64,000 nt of DNA from JBDHHQ01 sp039586035 (GTDB taxonomy: Bacteria; Gemmatimonadota; Gemmatimonadetes; Longimicrobiales; Gaopeijiaceae). Numbering within the stretch: position 1 is the stretch's first letter; each line of letters begins with the position of its first letter. Shown here piece after piece: positions 8,658 through 17,756 of this stretch. The stretch spans positions 1 through 64,000 of the forward strand of contig JBDHLD010000019.1 of NCBI GenBank assembly GCA_039586035.1, in the 5' to 3' direction. The notes below the pieces were generated by a model that saw only the letters and a program-made list of their open reading frames with translations, had not been told where the DNA came from and did not search any database. The translations under genes and the position numbers were made by a program.

Positions 8658-11255
8658 CTACTCCTTCCGCCGTCCCCGGCCGCCACCCCGCGCCGCCTTG
8701 CGCTCGGCCGCCTTCTCCAGAAGACCGACGGCCTCCTCCATGGTCAGCTCCGCGGGCTCCAGGTCCTTGGGCAACGATCCGTTGAGGCTGCCATCGGTCA
8801 CGTAGGGTCCGTACCGGCCCGAGAGCACCTGCAGCTTCTTGCCGGTCTGGGGATGCGGACCCATCTCCCTCAACACGGTCTTCGCACCCTTCTTCGCGTT
8901 GATGAGCTCGATCGCCTCCGCGAGAGAGATGTCGAAGACGGTCTGGATGTCCGGGACGCTGCGGTAGACGCGGGCTCGTTCCACGTACGGACCGTAGCGG
9001 CCCAAGCCAGCGGTCACCGGTTGGTCGGTCGCGGGGTCGGTCCCCAGCGTGCGCGGCAGGGACAGCAGCTTTCGCGCGAGCTCCAGGTCGACGTCCTCCG
9101 GGGTGACACCCACCGGGAGGCTCGACCGCTTCGGCTTCTCTCCGTCCTCCCCCTCGCCCAGTTGCAGGTAGGGACCGAACCGCCCCACGCGCACGTAGAT
9201 GGGGAGCCCGGTCGCATCGTCGGTGCCCAGAGGCTCGTCGGCCTTGGCGCTGACCTCGAAGAGCTCGGCCGCGCGTTCCGGCGTCAGATCGTCGATCAGG
9301 AGATCCTCGGGCACGGTGGCGCGATCGCCGTTGTCTCCCCCACCTCGCTGGAGGTACGCCGAGCTCTTGCCGATTCGGACGAAGATGGGCTGACCCGTCT
9401 TCGGGTCGTCGCCGATGGGGATCTGGGGATAGTCGATCTCGGGCAGCTGGCTCTCGATGCGGCGGGCCAGGCCCTCGTCCCCGGCCCCTTCCCCCTTGTA
9501 GAAGCGGGTAAGAAAGCCGACCCAGTCTTCGTCGCCCTGGGCAATGTCGTCCAGCGCGTCCTCCATGCGTGCGGTGAAGTCGAGGTCGACGTACTGGTTG
9601 AAGTGCGCCTTGAGGAGGTCGGCCACCGCCATTCCGACGTAGGTGGGCACGAGCGCTCCCTTCTTCTTCAGCACGTAGCCGCGATCCTGGATGGTCGTGA
9701 GGATCGGGTTGTACGTGGACGGCCGACCGATGCCCTCCTCCTCCAGCTTCTTCACCAGCGAGGCCTCTGTGTAGCGTGGCGGCGGTCTGGTCTCGTGCCG
9801 CTCGGCCGTCGTCGCGGTCACGGCGCTGGCAGAGGCGGCGTCGCCGATGGGCTGGCCCTCTTCGACGTCGGGGAGCAGGGTATCCTCACGCGCGCTGCCG
9901 TAGACTCGCAGAAAGCCGGGAAACCTCAGGATCGATCCCGTGGCGCGGAATCGGTGACCCGTGCCCTCCAGAGCCACGGTAAGCTCGACCGTGGTTCGGT
10001 CCAGCTCGGCGTCCGCCATCTGGCACGCGACGGTGCGGCTCCAGATCAACCGATACAGAGACAGGGCATCGGAGGTCAGGAAGCGAGCTACGGCATCCGG
10101 CGTCCGGGAGATCTCGGTGGGACGGATGGCCTCGTGGGCTTCCTGCGCGCCCTTTGCCTTGGTCTTGTATCGACGGGCCTGGTGGTACCGCTCGCCGAAA
10201 TGCTGCTCGATGTATCGGCCCGCTTCGCCGAGCGCCTTGTCACTGAGGGTGACCGAGTCCGTCCTCATGTAGGTGATGAGGCCTTCCCGGTCCCCACCGC
10301 CCAGGTCGATCCCCTCGTACAGCTTCTGCGCGAGGATCATGGTCTTCTTGGGAGACATGCGCAGCTGGGAGCTCGCGGCCTGCTGGAGAGTGGACGTGGT
10401 GAACGGGGGTGCGGGGCGCTGACGCGTTTGCTTGCGCTCGACGCCAGACACGGTCCAGGGCATGGTCTCGGCGGCCTGTGCCGCGATCCGCTCGGCCGCG
10501 CTCTGGTCGAGGATCAAGGCTTTCGAATCGGGATCGAATGCACCCGTGGTGGAATCGAAATCCCGGCTCGTGGCCAGGCGCCGATCGCCGATGGCCACGA
10601 GGGCGGCCGTGAACTCGACCTCATCGGCGAGGATCGTGGCTTCCACGTCCCAGAACTCCGTCGACTTGAACGCCTTGCGCTCGAGCTCCCGGTCCACGAC
10701 CAGGCGAAGGGCCACGCTCTGCACGCGCCCAGCGCTCAGACGGGTCCGTACCTTCTTCCAGAGCACTGGAGACAGCGAGTAGCCATACAGGCGGTCCACG
10801 ATTCGCCTCGTCTCCTGGGCTCGCACCAGCTGCTCGTCTACACTCCGTGGGTGATCGAGCGCCTCCTGGATCGCCGATCTCGTGATCTCGTGAAAGGTGA
10901 TCCGCTGCACGGGTACGTCCGGCTTGAGGACCTCCTGCAGGTGCCAGCTGATGGACTCCCCTTCCCTGTCCTCATCCGTCGCGAGCAGAACCTCGTCGGC
11001 CTCCCGCAGCTGCTTCTTCAACGCGTCTACGTGCTTCTTGCTCTCACGGGGCACGACGTACACCGGCTGGAAGGCCTCGTCGGTGTTCACGCCGAGCCGG
11101 GCCCACCCCTTCTTCTTGAATCTCGCCGGGATGTCCCGAGCCGAGCCCGGCAGGTCCCGGATGTGGCCGTAGCTTGCCACGACCCGGTAGTCCGGGCCGA
11201 GGAAGCGTTCGATGGTCTTGGCTTTCGCTGGAGACTCGACGATAACGAGCTTCAC
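8658..11255 (-). CDS. topA: DNA topoisomerase I
   Basis: TopA is a type IA topoisomerase that relaxes negative supercoils. The 865-residue protein begins (V)KLVIVESPAKAKTI, the TOPRIM domain, with the acidic residues of DEDREGE. The catalytic tyrosine lies in LITYMRTDSV. The C-terminus carries four Topo_C repeats (GKSSAYLQRG, GRFGPYLQLG, GRYGPYVE, GRYGPYVTDG) instead of cysteine zinc fingers and ends in a basic RGGGRGRRKE tail. The GTG start overlaps the aroK stop as GTGA, so the longer open frame running into aroK is rejected. Confidence 0.96.
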   Translation of the reverse strand: MKLVIVESPAKAKTIERFLGPDYRVVASYGHIRDLPGSARDIPARFKKKGWARLGVNTDEAFQPVYVVPRESKKHVDALKKQLREADEVLLATDEDREGESISWHLQEVLKPDVPVQRITFHEITRSAIQEALDHPRSVDEQLVRAQETRRIVDRLYGYSLSPVLWKKVRTRLSAGRVQSVALRLVVDRELERKAFKSTEFWDVEATILADEVEFTAALVAIGDRRLATSRDFDSTTGAFDPDSKALILDQSAAERIAAQAAETMPWTVSGVERKQTRQRPAPPFTTSTLQQAASSQLRMSPKKTMILAQKLYEGIDLGGGDREGLITYMRTDSVTLSDKALGEAGRYIEQHFGERYHQARRYKTKAKGAQEAHEAIRPTEISRTPDAVARFLTSDALSLYRLIWSRTVACQMADAELDRTTVELTVALEGTGHRFRATGSILRFPGFLRVYGSAREDTLLPDVEEGQPIGDAASASAVTATTAERHETRPPPRYTEASLVKKLEEEGIGRPSTYNPILTTIQDRGYVLKKKGALVPTYVGMAVADLLKAHFNQYVDLDFTARMEDALDDIAQGDEDWVGFLTRFYKGEGAGDEGLARRIESQLPEIDYPQIPIGDDPKTGQPIFVRIGKSSAYLQRGGGDNGDRATVPEDLLIDDLTPERAAELFEVSAKADEPLGTDDATGLPIYVRVGRFGPYLQLGEGEDGEKPKRSSLPVGVTPEDVDLELARKLLSLPRTLGTDPATDQPVTAGLGRYGPYVERARVYRSVPDIQTVFDISLAEAIELINAKKGAKTVLREMGPHPQTGKKLQVLSGRYGPYVTDGSLNGSLPKDLEPAELTMEEAVGLLEKAAERKAARGGGRGRRKE

Positions 11256-11827
11256 GGCATGCGTTCTTGGTTTGGGGTTCGCGTTTCTCTGATGCCACGA
11301 GCGCCGAACAGCCCATGGGCGATACGTTGCGCGACCTGCTCGGGCAAGCCCCTGCCGTCTACGGTCAGGGTGGCCCTCCGGTAGAAGGGCTCCCGGTCCC
11401 GGACCAGTTCCCTGACGCGCATCTCGGGATCTGGCCCCTCCAACAGGGGCCGCTCTCCGGGGCCGGTTCGGATCCGCCGAAGGAGCTCTTCGACGGGCAC
11501 ATCCAGCCAGACGCTGACCGTCGACGGATCGAGGTCCTCCAACCGGCCCGCCTGCGCGGGCCAACCGCCGCCCGTGGCCACGACGTATCGATCCCGCGCA
11601 AGGGCCCGGCAGGTTGCGGCGTGCTCATGCTTTCGGAAGAAGGCCTCCCCCCGCAGCTCGAAGATCTCCTGGACCCGCAGGCCCACTTCTTCCGATACGA
11701 CCGCGTCGACGTCCAGGAAGGACCAACCGAGGCGCGCGGCCAGCAACGGACCCACGGTGCTCTTCCCGCTGGCCATGAAGCCCACCAGAAGGACGCGACG
11801 CGGGCCGTCAGCCTCACCGCTCGCCAT
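11252..11827 (-). CDS. aroK: Shikimate kinase
   Basis: AroK phosphorylates the 3-OH of shikimate. The 191-residue protein has Walker A GFMASGKSTVG near residue 16, the DVDAVV shikimate-binding block, the RGEAFFR helix, VVATGGG and an RPLLEG lid region, all standard. The start lies 14 bp inside the aroC 3' end and the stop overlaps topA by 4 bp, giving an aroC-aroK-topA transcription unit. The neighbouring pil operon upstream recalls the pilMNOPQ-aroKB order of proteobacteria, although here aroC replaces aroB. Confidence 0.94.
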   Translation of the reverse strand: MASGEADGPRRVLLVGFMASGKSTVGPLLAARLGWSFLDVDAVVSEEVGLRVQEIFELRGEAFFRKHEHAATCRALARDRYVVATGGGWPAQAGRLEDLDPSTVSVWLDVPVEELLRRIRTGPGERPLLEGPDPEMRVRELVRDREPFYRRATLTVDGRGLPEQVAQRIAHGLFGARGIRETRTPNQERMP

Positions 11828-13022
11828 ATCCGCGTTCGGTCAGGTACGCGAGGTAGGCATCGAAGTTCCGGCGCACTTCCCCGACGGAATCCCCGCCGAA
11901 CTTGGCGAGGAACGCGTCGGCGATCACCAGAGCCACCATGGCCTCTGCGACCACGGCCGCCGCGGGGACGGCGCAGACGTCGCTACGCTCCACGGCCGCG
12001 TCTCCGGGCGAGCCGTCGCGGAGGTCCACGCTTGGCAACCGCTTGCGGAGGGTGGAGATGGGCTTCATGCCCGCGCGAACGACGATCGGCTCCCCCGTGG
12101 TGACGCCCCCTTCCAGACCACCGGCCCGGTTGGTGGCACGTCCGATCTCACCGACTCGGGCCCGCCCGGGCGCCGACACGATGGGATCGTGGACATGGGA
12201 CCCCGGGGAGCTGGCGCCGCGAAACCCCATCCCCAACTCCACCCCCTTGATGGCCTGGATGGACATGACGGCCCCTGCCAGGCGGCCGTCCAGCTTCCGG
12301 TCCCACGTCACGTAGCTGCCCAGGCCAACGGGCACACCGGTAACCACGACCTCGAACGTGCCGCCGAGCGTGTCACCCGCCTCCTTGGCCGCGTCGATGG
12401 CCGCCACGATCCGCTCGTCCGCCGCGGGATCCAGCGTCCGGACGGGCGACGCGTCCGCCACCTCGTTCAGCGTTGGGGGCAGCTCCGACGGTGGCACGGC
12501 CTCGATGTCACCGATTGAGGTGACGTGGCTCCCGATCCGAATGCCGAACTCGTGGAGTAGTCTTCGGGCGACGGCGCCGCAGGCGACCCGAGCCGCCGTC
12601 TCCCGCGCGCTGGCACGCTCCAGGATGTCTCGCGTGTCGCGGCGGTCGTACTTGAAGACGCCCACCAGGTCGGCGTGACCCGGGCGCGGCAGGTACAGGG
12701 AGCGGAGCGCCTTCGGGTTGACGTTTTCGGACGGGGGCAGGGGATCCATCGCCGTGGTCCAGTTCTCCCAATCCCGGTTCCACACCAGCATGGCGATGGG
12801 CGAGCCCAGCGTCTCGCCCAGACGGACGCCCGAGACGAGATCTGCCCGGTCAGCTTCGATCTGCATGCGACGGCCCCGACCGTAGCCGTGTTGCCGCCGG
12901 CGAAGATCAGGATCCACGTCTCGCTCGGTGACGAGCTCCAGGCCGGCGGGGATGCCTTCGATGTAGGCGAGCAGACCGCGCCCGTGGGATTCACCGGCCG
13001 TGTGGAACGTGATGGCGTTCAC
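11814..13022 (-). CDS. aroC: Chorismate synthase
   Basis: AroC converts EPSP to chorismate using reduced FMN as a catalyst. The 402-residue protein begins at a GTG (MNAITFHTAGESHGRG) with AAGG four bases before it. It contains GESHGRG, the RRRQHGYGRGRRM block, RPGHAD, the RASARETAARVA helix and GASSPGSHVHDP, matching all family signatures. The length is that of the larger, actinobacterial-like AroC group. It is the first gene of the aroC-aroK-topA run, and 213 bp containing two hairpins separate it from the upstream 911-residue protein gene. Confidence 0.95.
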   Translation of the reverse strand: MNAITFHTAGESHGRGLLAYIEGIPAGLELVTERDVDPDLRRRQHGYGRGRRMQIEADRADLVSGVRLGETLGSPIAMLVWNRDWENWTTAMDPLPPSENVNPKALRSLYLPRPGHADLVGVFKYDRRDTRDILERASARETAARVACGAVARRLLHEFGIRIGSHVTSIGDIEAVPPSELPPTLNEVADASPVRTLDPAADERIVAAIDAAKEAGDTLGGTFEVVVTGVPVGLGSYVTWDRKLDGRLAGAVMSIQAIKGVELGMGFRGASSPGSHVHDPIVSAPGRARVGEIGRATNRAGGLEGGVTTGEPIVVRAGMKPISTLRKRLPSVDLRDGSPGDAAVERSDVCAVPAAAVVAEAMVALVIADAFLAKFGGDSVGEVRRNFDAYLAYLTERGYGER

Positions 13023-13141
13023 ACCACCTTCTCGCTTGTCGGGTTGTTGGATCGGGCATACGGACGGGCGTCGTGGCTGGACCGGGATCGGCCCGTCCTC
13101 GCGTCGGACGGCGGAAGGCCCCCGATCGGGCTCGACGTCGG

Positions 13142-13170
13142 GATATAGCGAGAACCCCGGCGGTCGTCCA
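13142..13170 (-). promoter_or_regulatory. Weak candidate promoter for aroC-aroK-topA
   Basis: On the minus strand TGGACG, 17 bases, TATATC (each 4 of 6 consensus) would start transcription about 115 bases before the aroC GTG. It overlaps the second hairpin behind the upstream gene, so read-through could also supply aroC. Confidence 0.25.
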
Positions 13171-13184
13171 CCGCCGGGGTCTCG
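13149..13184 (-). terminator. Second hairpin downstream of the 911-residue protein gene
   Basis: An inverted repeat of about 14 bp, with arms at 13149-13163 and 13171-13184 (CCCCGGCGG/CCGCCGGGG core), has a 7-base loop. No U-tract follows on the minus strand, so it may act as a Rho-independent backstop or an mRNA-stabilising stem. Confidence 0.5.
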
Positions 13185-13195
13185 TGCAAACGAGT

Positions 13196-13221
13196 CCCGG
13201 CGCCCGGATCCGGGCGCCGGG
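13196..13221 (-). terminator. Perfect 26-bp palindrome just after the 911-residue protein gene
   Basis: The segment is a perfect GC-only palindrome except for its GATC centre (core GGCGCCCGGATCCGGGCGCC), starting 15 bases after the stop. On the minus strand it is followed by GACTCGTTTGC, a weak T-run. It most likely ends the pilMNOPQ transcript together with the next hairpin. Confidence 0.55.
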
Positions 13222-13235
13222 CGCGGAGCTTTCGC

Positions 13236-15971
13236 CTACAGGCGCGCAGGATGCTCCCGCAGGATGTCGCCCTTGCGGACGTCCACCACGACCACACCAC
13301 CGTTGGAGGTGATTCCGAACAGCTTGATCACCACGCACCGGTCGTCGGTCGGCCCGCCATCCATCGGATACGGGATCGTGCCCTGCTCGTCCGCGAAGAT
13401 GTCCACGGCCTGGCCGATGACCTGGCCGCTGGCATTGAGCACGTTCTTCGACTGGCACTGGAACGCAGCGTTGTCCTCCGGGAAGGGCAGCACAGCCCGG
13501 AGCGGCCCGGCCACGACGTCCTTGATGAACAGTCGACCCACGCGGTTGAAGTGGAACGCGTCTACGATGTCGATCGTGCCCTGACCTGTCCCCATGAAGG
13601 ACAGGTGGGTGTCCGGATCGTACCGACCGGTCAGGTTGTTCCGTGTCGGGTAGTTCGCGTGCAGCGGATGGAGAGCCGCACCCGCGCCACCGGCCGGCAG
13701 GTCGGCCACGCCCTGGAGCCGCAGATCCCGGGAGAAGAAGTACCCCTGGAAGCCCCGCGCCACCCCCAGCGTGCCGTCGTGGTTCAGGGACACGCCCCGG
13801 ACGCTCTCGCTGGCGTTGGTCAGGAGATCAGTCACGGGGATCACGCCACTCAGGCGGTCGGTCGACGCGTCGTACATGATCACCCGGCCGATGGGCTCGA
13901 TGGAGCCCTCGCCGAACACCACCCATCCCCGGTCCCCGGACGCCGCCACGAACGTAGTATCGTGGAACCCGATGTTGGGCACGCTCCAGCGGCCGGAGAA
14001 TATCTCCACGTCCGAGCCCAGCGCCCGGGCCGATGCCGCCGCCAGCTCGATGAACTCGGGCGGATCGTTGGAGATCACGTCGGTCGTGCCCGGCGTGTGA
14101 TCGAAGATCGTGGCCAGGTCGTTGAGGGGCGTGGACGTGATCCCGATGTTGTCCACGTTCGCCACCGCCACGAAGTCCGGCGCGTCGATGAGCTCGCCGT
14201 GCTCGTAGAAGAGCCTGACCTCGATCAAGTTCTGCCCGGTGGGCACCCACGCCCGCCGTATCGTGCCGAAGTCTCCCGCCAAGGTGGTCTTGGTGGAGTA
14301 CAGCACGCGACCGGTGGAGTCGACCGCCATGAACTGGGGCCGATCGCTGAAGCCCGGCGGCGAGGCGTCCGGGTGGAAGGTCACACGGTAGCGCAAGGCA
14401 CCGATGTCGTCCACGCGCCGTTCGACGTCGAACAGCACCACGTCCGGTGTGACGATTCGACGGCCCGGGTCTTCCACGTGGTCGTCGTACGGCGGGTTCA
14501 GGTTGACCGGGGGACCGAGGTAGACGTTCGAGATGTTGGTCCCGCCGGAGTTCGCCACCAGGAGCGTGTCCTCGCCCCGGTTCAGCTCCAGTCCCCACGG
14601 CTCGGAGCCCACGGGAATCGAGGACAGGAATGCCTCGCTCTGGAGTCCGAAGATCTCGATCTGATCCCGGGCGTGGTTCGACAGGAAGAGGTTGCGGCGG
14701 ATCGTGTCCACCTCGGCGTCCAGGATCAACCCGCCTGCCGGCAGGAAGACCGTCCGACCCGCTACGATCGATCGCACCAGCCGCTCGCCGGAACGCTCCT
14801 GCGCCGCGACCTGCCCTCCGGGCAGCGTCGTGCAGGGCAGCCGCTCGGGTGAGGCACCGCCCACCGACGCCGCGCAATTCCCGTTTCCGTCCACCATGTA
14901 TCCCGTGACCTCGAACACCAGCGTGTCCGGCAGCGACAGGGAGTCCACGTTGAACGGCGTGAACTGGAAGTTCGTGACGACGTTGCCCGTGCGCGGCGGC
15001 GTGTAGATCTGCTCGTCGCTCTGGATCAGCGTGTCCCCCCGGACCGGCGAAATGGCCAGAACCGTATAGCCTGCTCGGGACACACCGCTACCCGGATTGT
15101 TGTCCACGCCGCTGACCGTCACGTTGACCGGGTCCTTGAGCTCCATGCGGATCTCGGACGACGCCGACGACAGGACCTCCGGCGGCTGGGTGTCCCCCGC
15201 GCCAGCGGTGCCTACGTTCAGGGTGAACGGACCCGCGAAGCCCAGAAGGTCCAACGTATTGCGAGCGGAGGCCACGAGACTGATCGCCCCGGTCGTGCCG
15301 TCCGGGATCACGACCACCGTATCCATTGCCGCCGAGTCCACGGGCGGGTTGAACGACCTGATGATCGTTTCCTCGAAGGCGCCGGTTACGTCGATCTGAA
15401 GCTGGAGGATGCCGTCCGGATCCGTTCCTCTGACCCGGACCGAAAGGCTCAAGCCGGCCTGGACCGACTGTCCGTCCTGGATGTCCAGCACCTCGACCTT
15501 CGTGCCCCCGATGAGGACCTGCGCCGTGTCGGCGGCAACGGCCCCGTCCACGTCCTTCGCGCTCACGACGACGAAGACCTGCTCGCGCGTCTCGTCAGCC
15601 GTCGGCATCAGGAAGCGACTGAGCAGGGTGTCCGATGCCACCCCCTGGAGGTTGGCGATCTTCGTCGTGAATCGGGGGACTACCTCATCGGTGCCCAGAT
15701 CCGGATCTCCCCGCACCGCGAAGCCCTGGTAGACCACCTCCGTGATCCCCTTGCCCGCGCGAACGCGGGCGCTCACGAGCAGCGAGTCGCCCAGGGACTG
15801 GGTGCTCGCTGCGGCTGAAGGCTCCTCGATGTCGACGGTCACGTCCGTGGACGTGTTGACGGTGGTCCCGCTGGAAAACGTGTTGTCCCCCGCGCAGGCT
15901 GCGGCCGCGAACGCGGCCACACCGGTCGCCAGGCCGGCACGAAGCCGGCCGATCTTGCTGAGTCGGCACAT
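13236..15971 (-). CDS. Large exported (probable lipo-)protein with Ig-like and beta-propeller-like regions, end of pil operon
   Basis: This 911-residue protein begins 24 bases after pilQ, with a purine-rich RBS (GGGGGGAAGAGAG) before the ATG. The N-terminus is a signal peptide ending AAAAC-AGD, with Cys26 a probable lipidation site, though the lipobox is loose (Ala at -3). Residues ~40-300 look like two or three Ig/Big-type beta domains (repeated VTV-DIEEP, VRVRGTDPDG, VNVTVSGVDNNPGSG). From ~400 on there are propeller-like blades (LFLSNHARDQIEIFGL, GSEPWGLELNRGEDTLLVANSG, GWVVFGEGSIEPIGRVIMYD). The C-terminus has Cys residues that could form disulfides. No enzyme motif is visible. The position after pilQ suggests a surface or pilus-associated function; this is inference. 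I do not recognise a named family. Confidence 0.85.
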   Translation of the reverse strand: MCRLSKIGRLRAGLATGVAAFAAAACAGDNTFSSGTTVNTSTDVTVDIEEPSAAASTQSLGDSLLVSARVRAGKGITEVVYQGFAVRGDPDLGTDEVVPRFTTKIANLQGVASDTLLSRFLMPTADETREQVFVVVSAKDVDGAVAADTAQVLIGGTKVEVLDIQDGQSVQAGLSLSVRVRGTDPDGILQLQIDVTGAFEETIIRSFNPPVDSAAMDTVVVIPDGTTGAISLVASARNTLDLLGFAGPFTLNVGTAGAGDTQPPEVLSSASSEIRMELKDPVNVTVSGVDNNPGSGVSRAGYTVLAISPVRGDTLIQSDEQIYTPPRTGNVVTNFQFTPFNVDSLSLPDTLVFEVTGYMVDGNGNCAASVGGASPERLPCTTLPGGQVAAQERSGERLVRSIVAGRTVFLPAGGLILDAEVDTIRRNLFLSNHARDQIEIFGLQSEAFLSSIPVGSEPWGLELNRGEDTLLVANSGGTNISNVYLGPPVNLNPPYDDHVEDPGRRIVTPDVVLFDVERRVDDIGALRYRVTFHPDASPPGFSDRPQFMAVDSTGRVLYSTKTTLAGDFGTIRRAWVPTGQNLIEVRLFYEHGELIDAPDFVAVANVDNIGITSTPLNDLATIFDHTPGTTDVISNDPPEFIELAAASARALGSDVEIFSGRWSVPNIGFHDTTFVAASGDRGWVVFGEGSIEPIGRVIMYDASTDRLSGVIPVTDLLTNASESVRGVSLNHDGTLGVARGFQGYFFSRDLRLQGVADLPAGGAGAALHPLHANYPTRNNLTGRYDPDTHLSFMGTGQGTIDIVDAFHFNRVGRLFIKDVVAGPLRAVLPFPEDNAAFQCQSKNVLNASGQVIGQAVDIFADEQGTIPYPMDGGPTDDRCVVIKLFGITSNGGVVVVDVRKGDILREHPARL

Positions 15972-15995
15972 AGCTCTCTTCCCCCCGGATCCTCG

Positions 15996-17756
15996 TCAGT
16001 TCGTCTGGACGATGTGCGGAGTCACCAGAATCATGAGATCACGCTGGATCGTCTGCTGCCGGGTCACCCGGAAGAGCGGCCCGAGGATCGGGAGATCCAT
16101 CAGAAGTGGGATTCCGGACCGGTTTTCGGTGGCTTCCGTGACGGTCAAGCCGGCGAAGACGACGGTTTCGCCGTCCTCCACCAGGACCCTCGACTCGGCC
16201 TCCTGCGTGCGGAAGATCACGCCCGCATCGGAGTCGGCGAGCTCGGCGGCCGAGCGCTCGGCTCGCACCTCCAGCAGGATGTTGTCGCCGGCCGTCACGT
16301 GAGGCGTGACTTCGAGGATGATACCGGTCTCTTCGATCTGCACGGTCGCCTGAGGCACGGTGGCCGCCTGGCCACCCCCGCCGCCGCCACCACCGCCACC
16401 GACCACGCTGGTTCCCTGGTCGATGACGCGGATGGGAGTGCGCTCACCCACGAGAATCCGGGCCTGCTGGTTGTCCATCACCGTGAGCGAAGGCGCTGCC
16501 TGAATGTCGCTGAGGTTCACTGCCTCGAGGGCCTCGATGAAGCCGATGAGCGTGTGCCGACCGACCAGAAGCGAGGTCAGGAGTGTGAGCGTGGGGTTGG
16601 GAACCCGGTTCCGGGCGTTGCCCAAAGCCGCGATGGAGTTGCCTCCGAGGGAGACCACGTCCGTTCCGATTGGAACCTGCTCCTCGGGCAGGTCGATCTG
16701 CCCGTTGCCGTCCAGATCGGCCGCACCGGGAGTGACGGAGTTCAGCTGGTTGCCCTGCGAGTCCTTGAGGTCGTAGGTGACCCCGAACTCGAGTAGATCG
16801 GTGCGCTGCACGAAGATGATCTTGGCTGCGATGCTCACCTGCGGCGTCTCGATATCCAGCTCGTCCACCAGGTCCGCGACGGACGCGACGACCCGGGGTA
16901 GATCCGTGACCACGAGCGTGTTGTTGGCCTCGCTCACCGACACCCGGCCTCGCTCCGAGAGGAGAGCCGATACGGGCAGCTGCAGCTCGGTGGCGGTGGC
17001 GAAGTTGACTCGGTAGGTCTGGGTCACCAGCGGCTCGATCTGCTCACGAACCGAGAGATTCTGGATGTTGTCGACCCGGATGATCCCGGTTTCGAGCTCA
17101 CTGGCCACGAGGCCATGGGACTCGAGGATCGTCTGGAGCGCGATGTCCCACGGCTGGGTGCGGATGTCGGCGGACACCAGACCGGTCACGTCGGACCCCG
17201 GCACGATGGAGCGACCCGAGTACTCGGCGAACGCGAAGAGCACGTCCCGAATGGGCGTATTGCTGAACGAGATGGTTATGGCCGGCGCCCGCTGCTGCGG
17301 CTGGGGGCTGGCCACGGCGAGGCGCGCGCTCTCGTCCGACCGGTCTTCCCGGACTTCGGACGTGAGCGCCACCGAGCTCCACGGCTGGAAGCTGGCACCC
17401 GGGCTTTCCACGGCGATCCGGATGTAGCCGGTGCCTCGTAGGATCTGATACGGCCGAATCTCTTCGAGCTCCAACACGACCCGAACGACGTCTTCGGAGT
17501 ACTGGCTGGTCCGCACTGCCAGGACGCCGCCGCGGTTGATGCCCAGGAAGTTGTCCCGAGGCAAATCGTGCGTCGTCCCCATGAGGTCCAGGACGAGACG
17601 ATTGGGGGCCTCCAGCGTGAAATCCCGATAGATCACATCGCCGTCGACGGCGATGACGACCTCGGCGTGGTCTGCCGTGGGATGGATGCTGATGCCGGTG
17701 ACCGCGCCGCCGCCGCCCAGCAGCAGGCCGGCCCACAACGCCAGGATGGAGCTCAT
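15996..17756 (-). CDS. pilQ: Type IV pilus secretin PilQ
   Basis: PilQ forms the outer-membrane gate through which the pilus passes. The 586 residues contain an N-terminal hydrophobic segment, an AMIN domain (~20-115), an STN/N0 domain (~155-230), one N1/NolW domain (~245-300) and the secretin core ending GIPLLMDLPILGPLFR plus the ILVTPHIV tail. It is shorter than Pseudomonas PilQ (one AMIN, one N1). Two oddities lie inside the secretin core: a DLDGNGQIDLPEE calcium-loop-like insert at 348-360, and a run of ten glycines at 453-462. The signal peptide is short and weak. It overlaps pilP by 4 bp. Confidence 0.95.
   Translation of the reverse strand: MSSILALWAGLLLGGGGAVTGISIHPTADHAEVVIAVDGDVIYRDFTLEAPNRLVLDLMGTTHDLPRDNFLGINRGGVLAVRTSQYSEDVVRVVLELEEIRPYQILRGTGYIRIAVESPGASFQPWSSVALTSEVREDRSDESARLAVASPQPQQRAPAITISFSNTPIRDVLFAFAEYSGRSIVPGSDVTGLVSADIRTQPWDIALQTILESHGLVASELETGIIRVDNIQNLSVREQIEPLVTQTYRVNFATATELQLPVSALLSERGRVSVSEANNTLVVTDLPRVVASVADLVDELDIETPQVSIAAKIIFVQRTDLLEFGVTYDLKDSQGNQLNSVTPGAADLDGNGQIDLPEEQVPIGTDVVSLGGNSIAALGNARNRVPNPTLTLLTSLLVGRHTLIGFIEALEAVNLSDIQAAPSLTVMDNQQARILVGERTPIRVIDQGTSVVGGGGGGGGGGQAATVPQATVQIEETGIILEVTPHVTAGDNILLEVRAERSAAELADSDAGVIFRTQEAESRVLVEDGETVVFAGLTVTEATENRSGIPLLMDLPILGPLFRVTRQQTIQRDLMILVTPHIVQTN

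Noticed and set aside
8526..11384. A 952-codon open frame on the plus strand opposite topA
   Set aside because: It is a shadow of topA/aroK in high-GC DNA; no motif or start signal, and topA is fully conserved.
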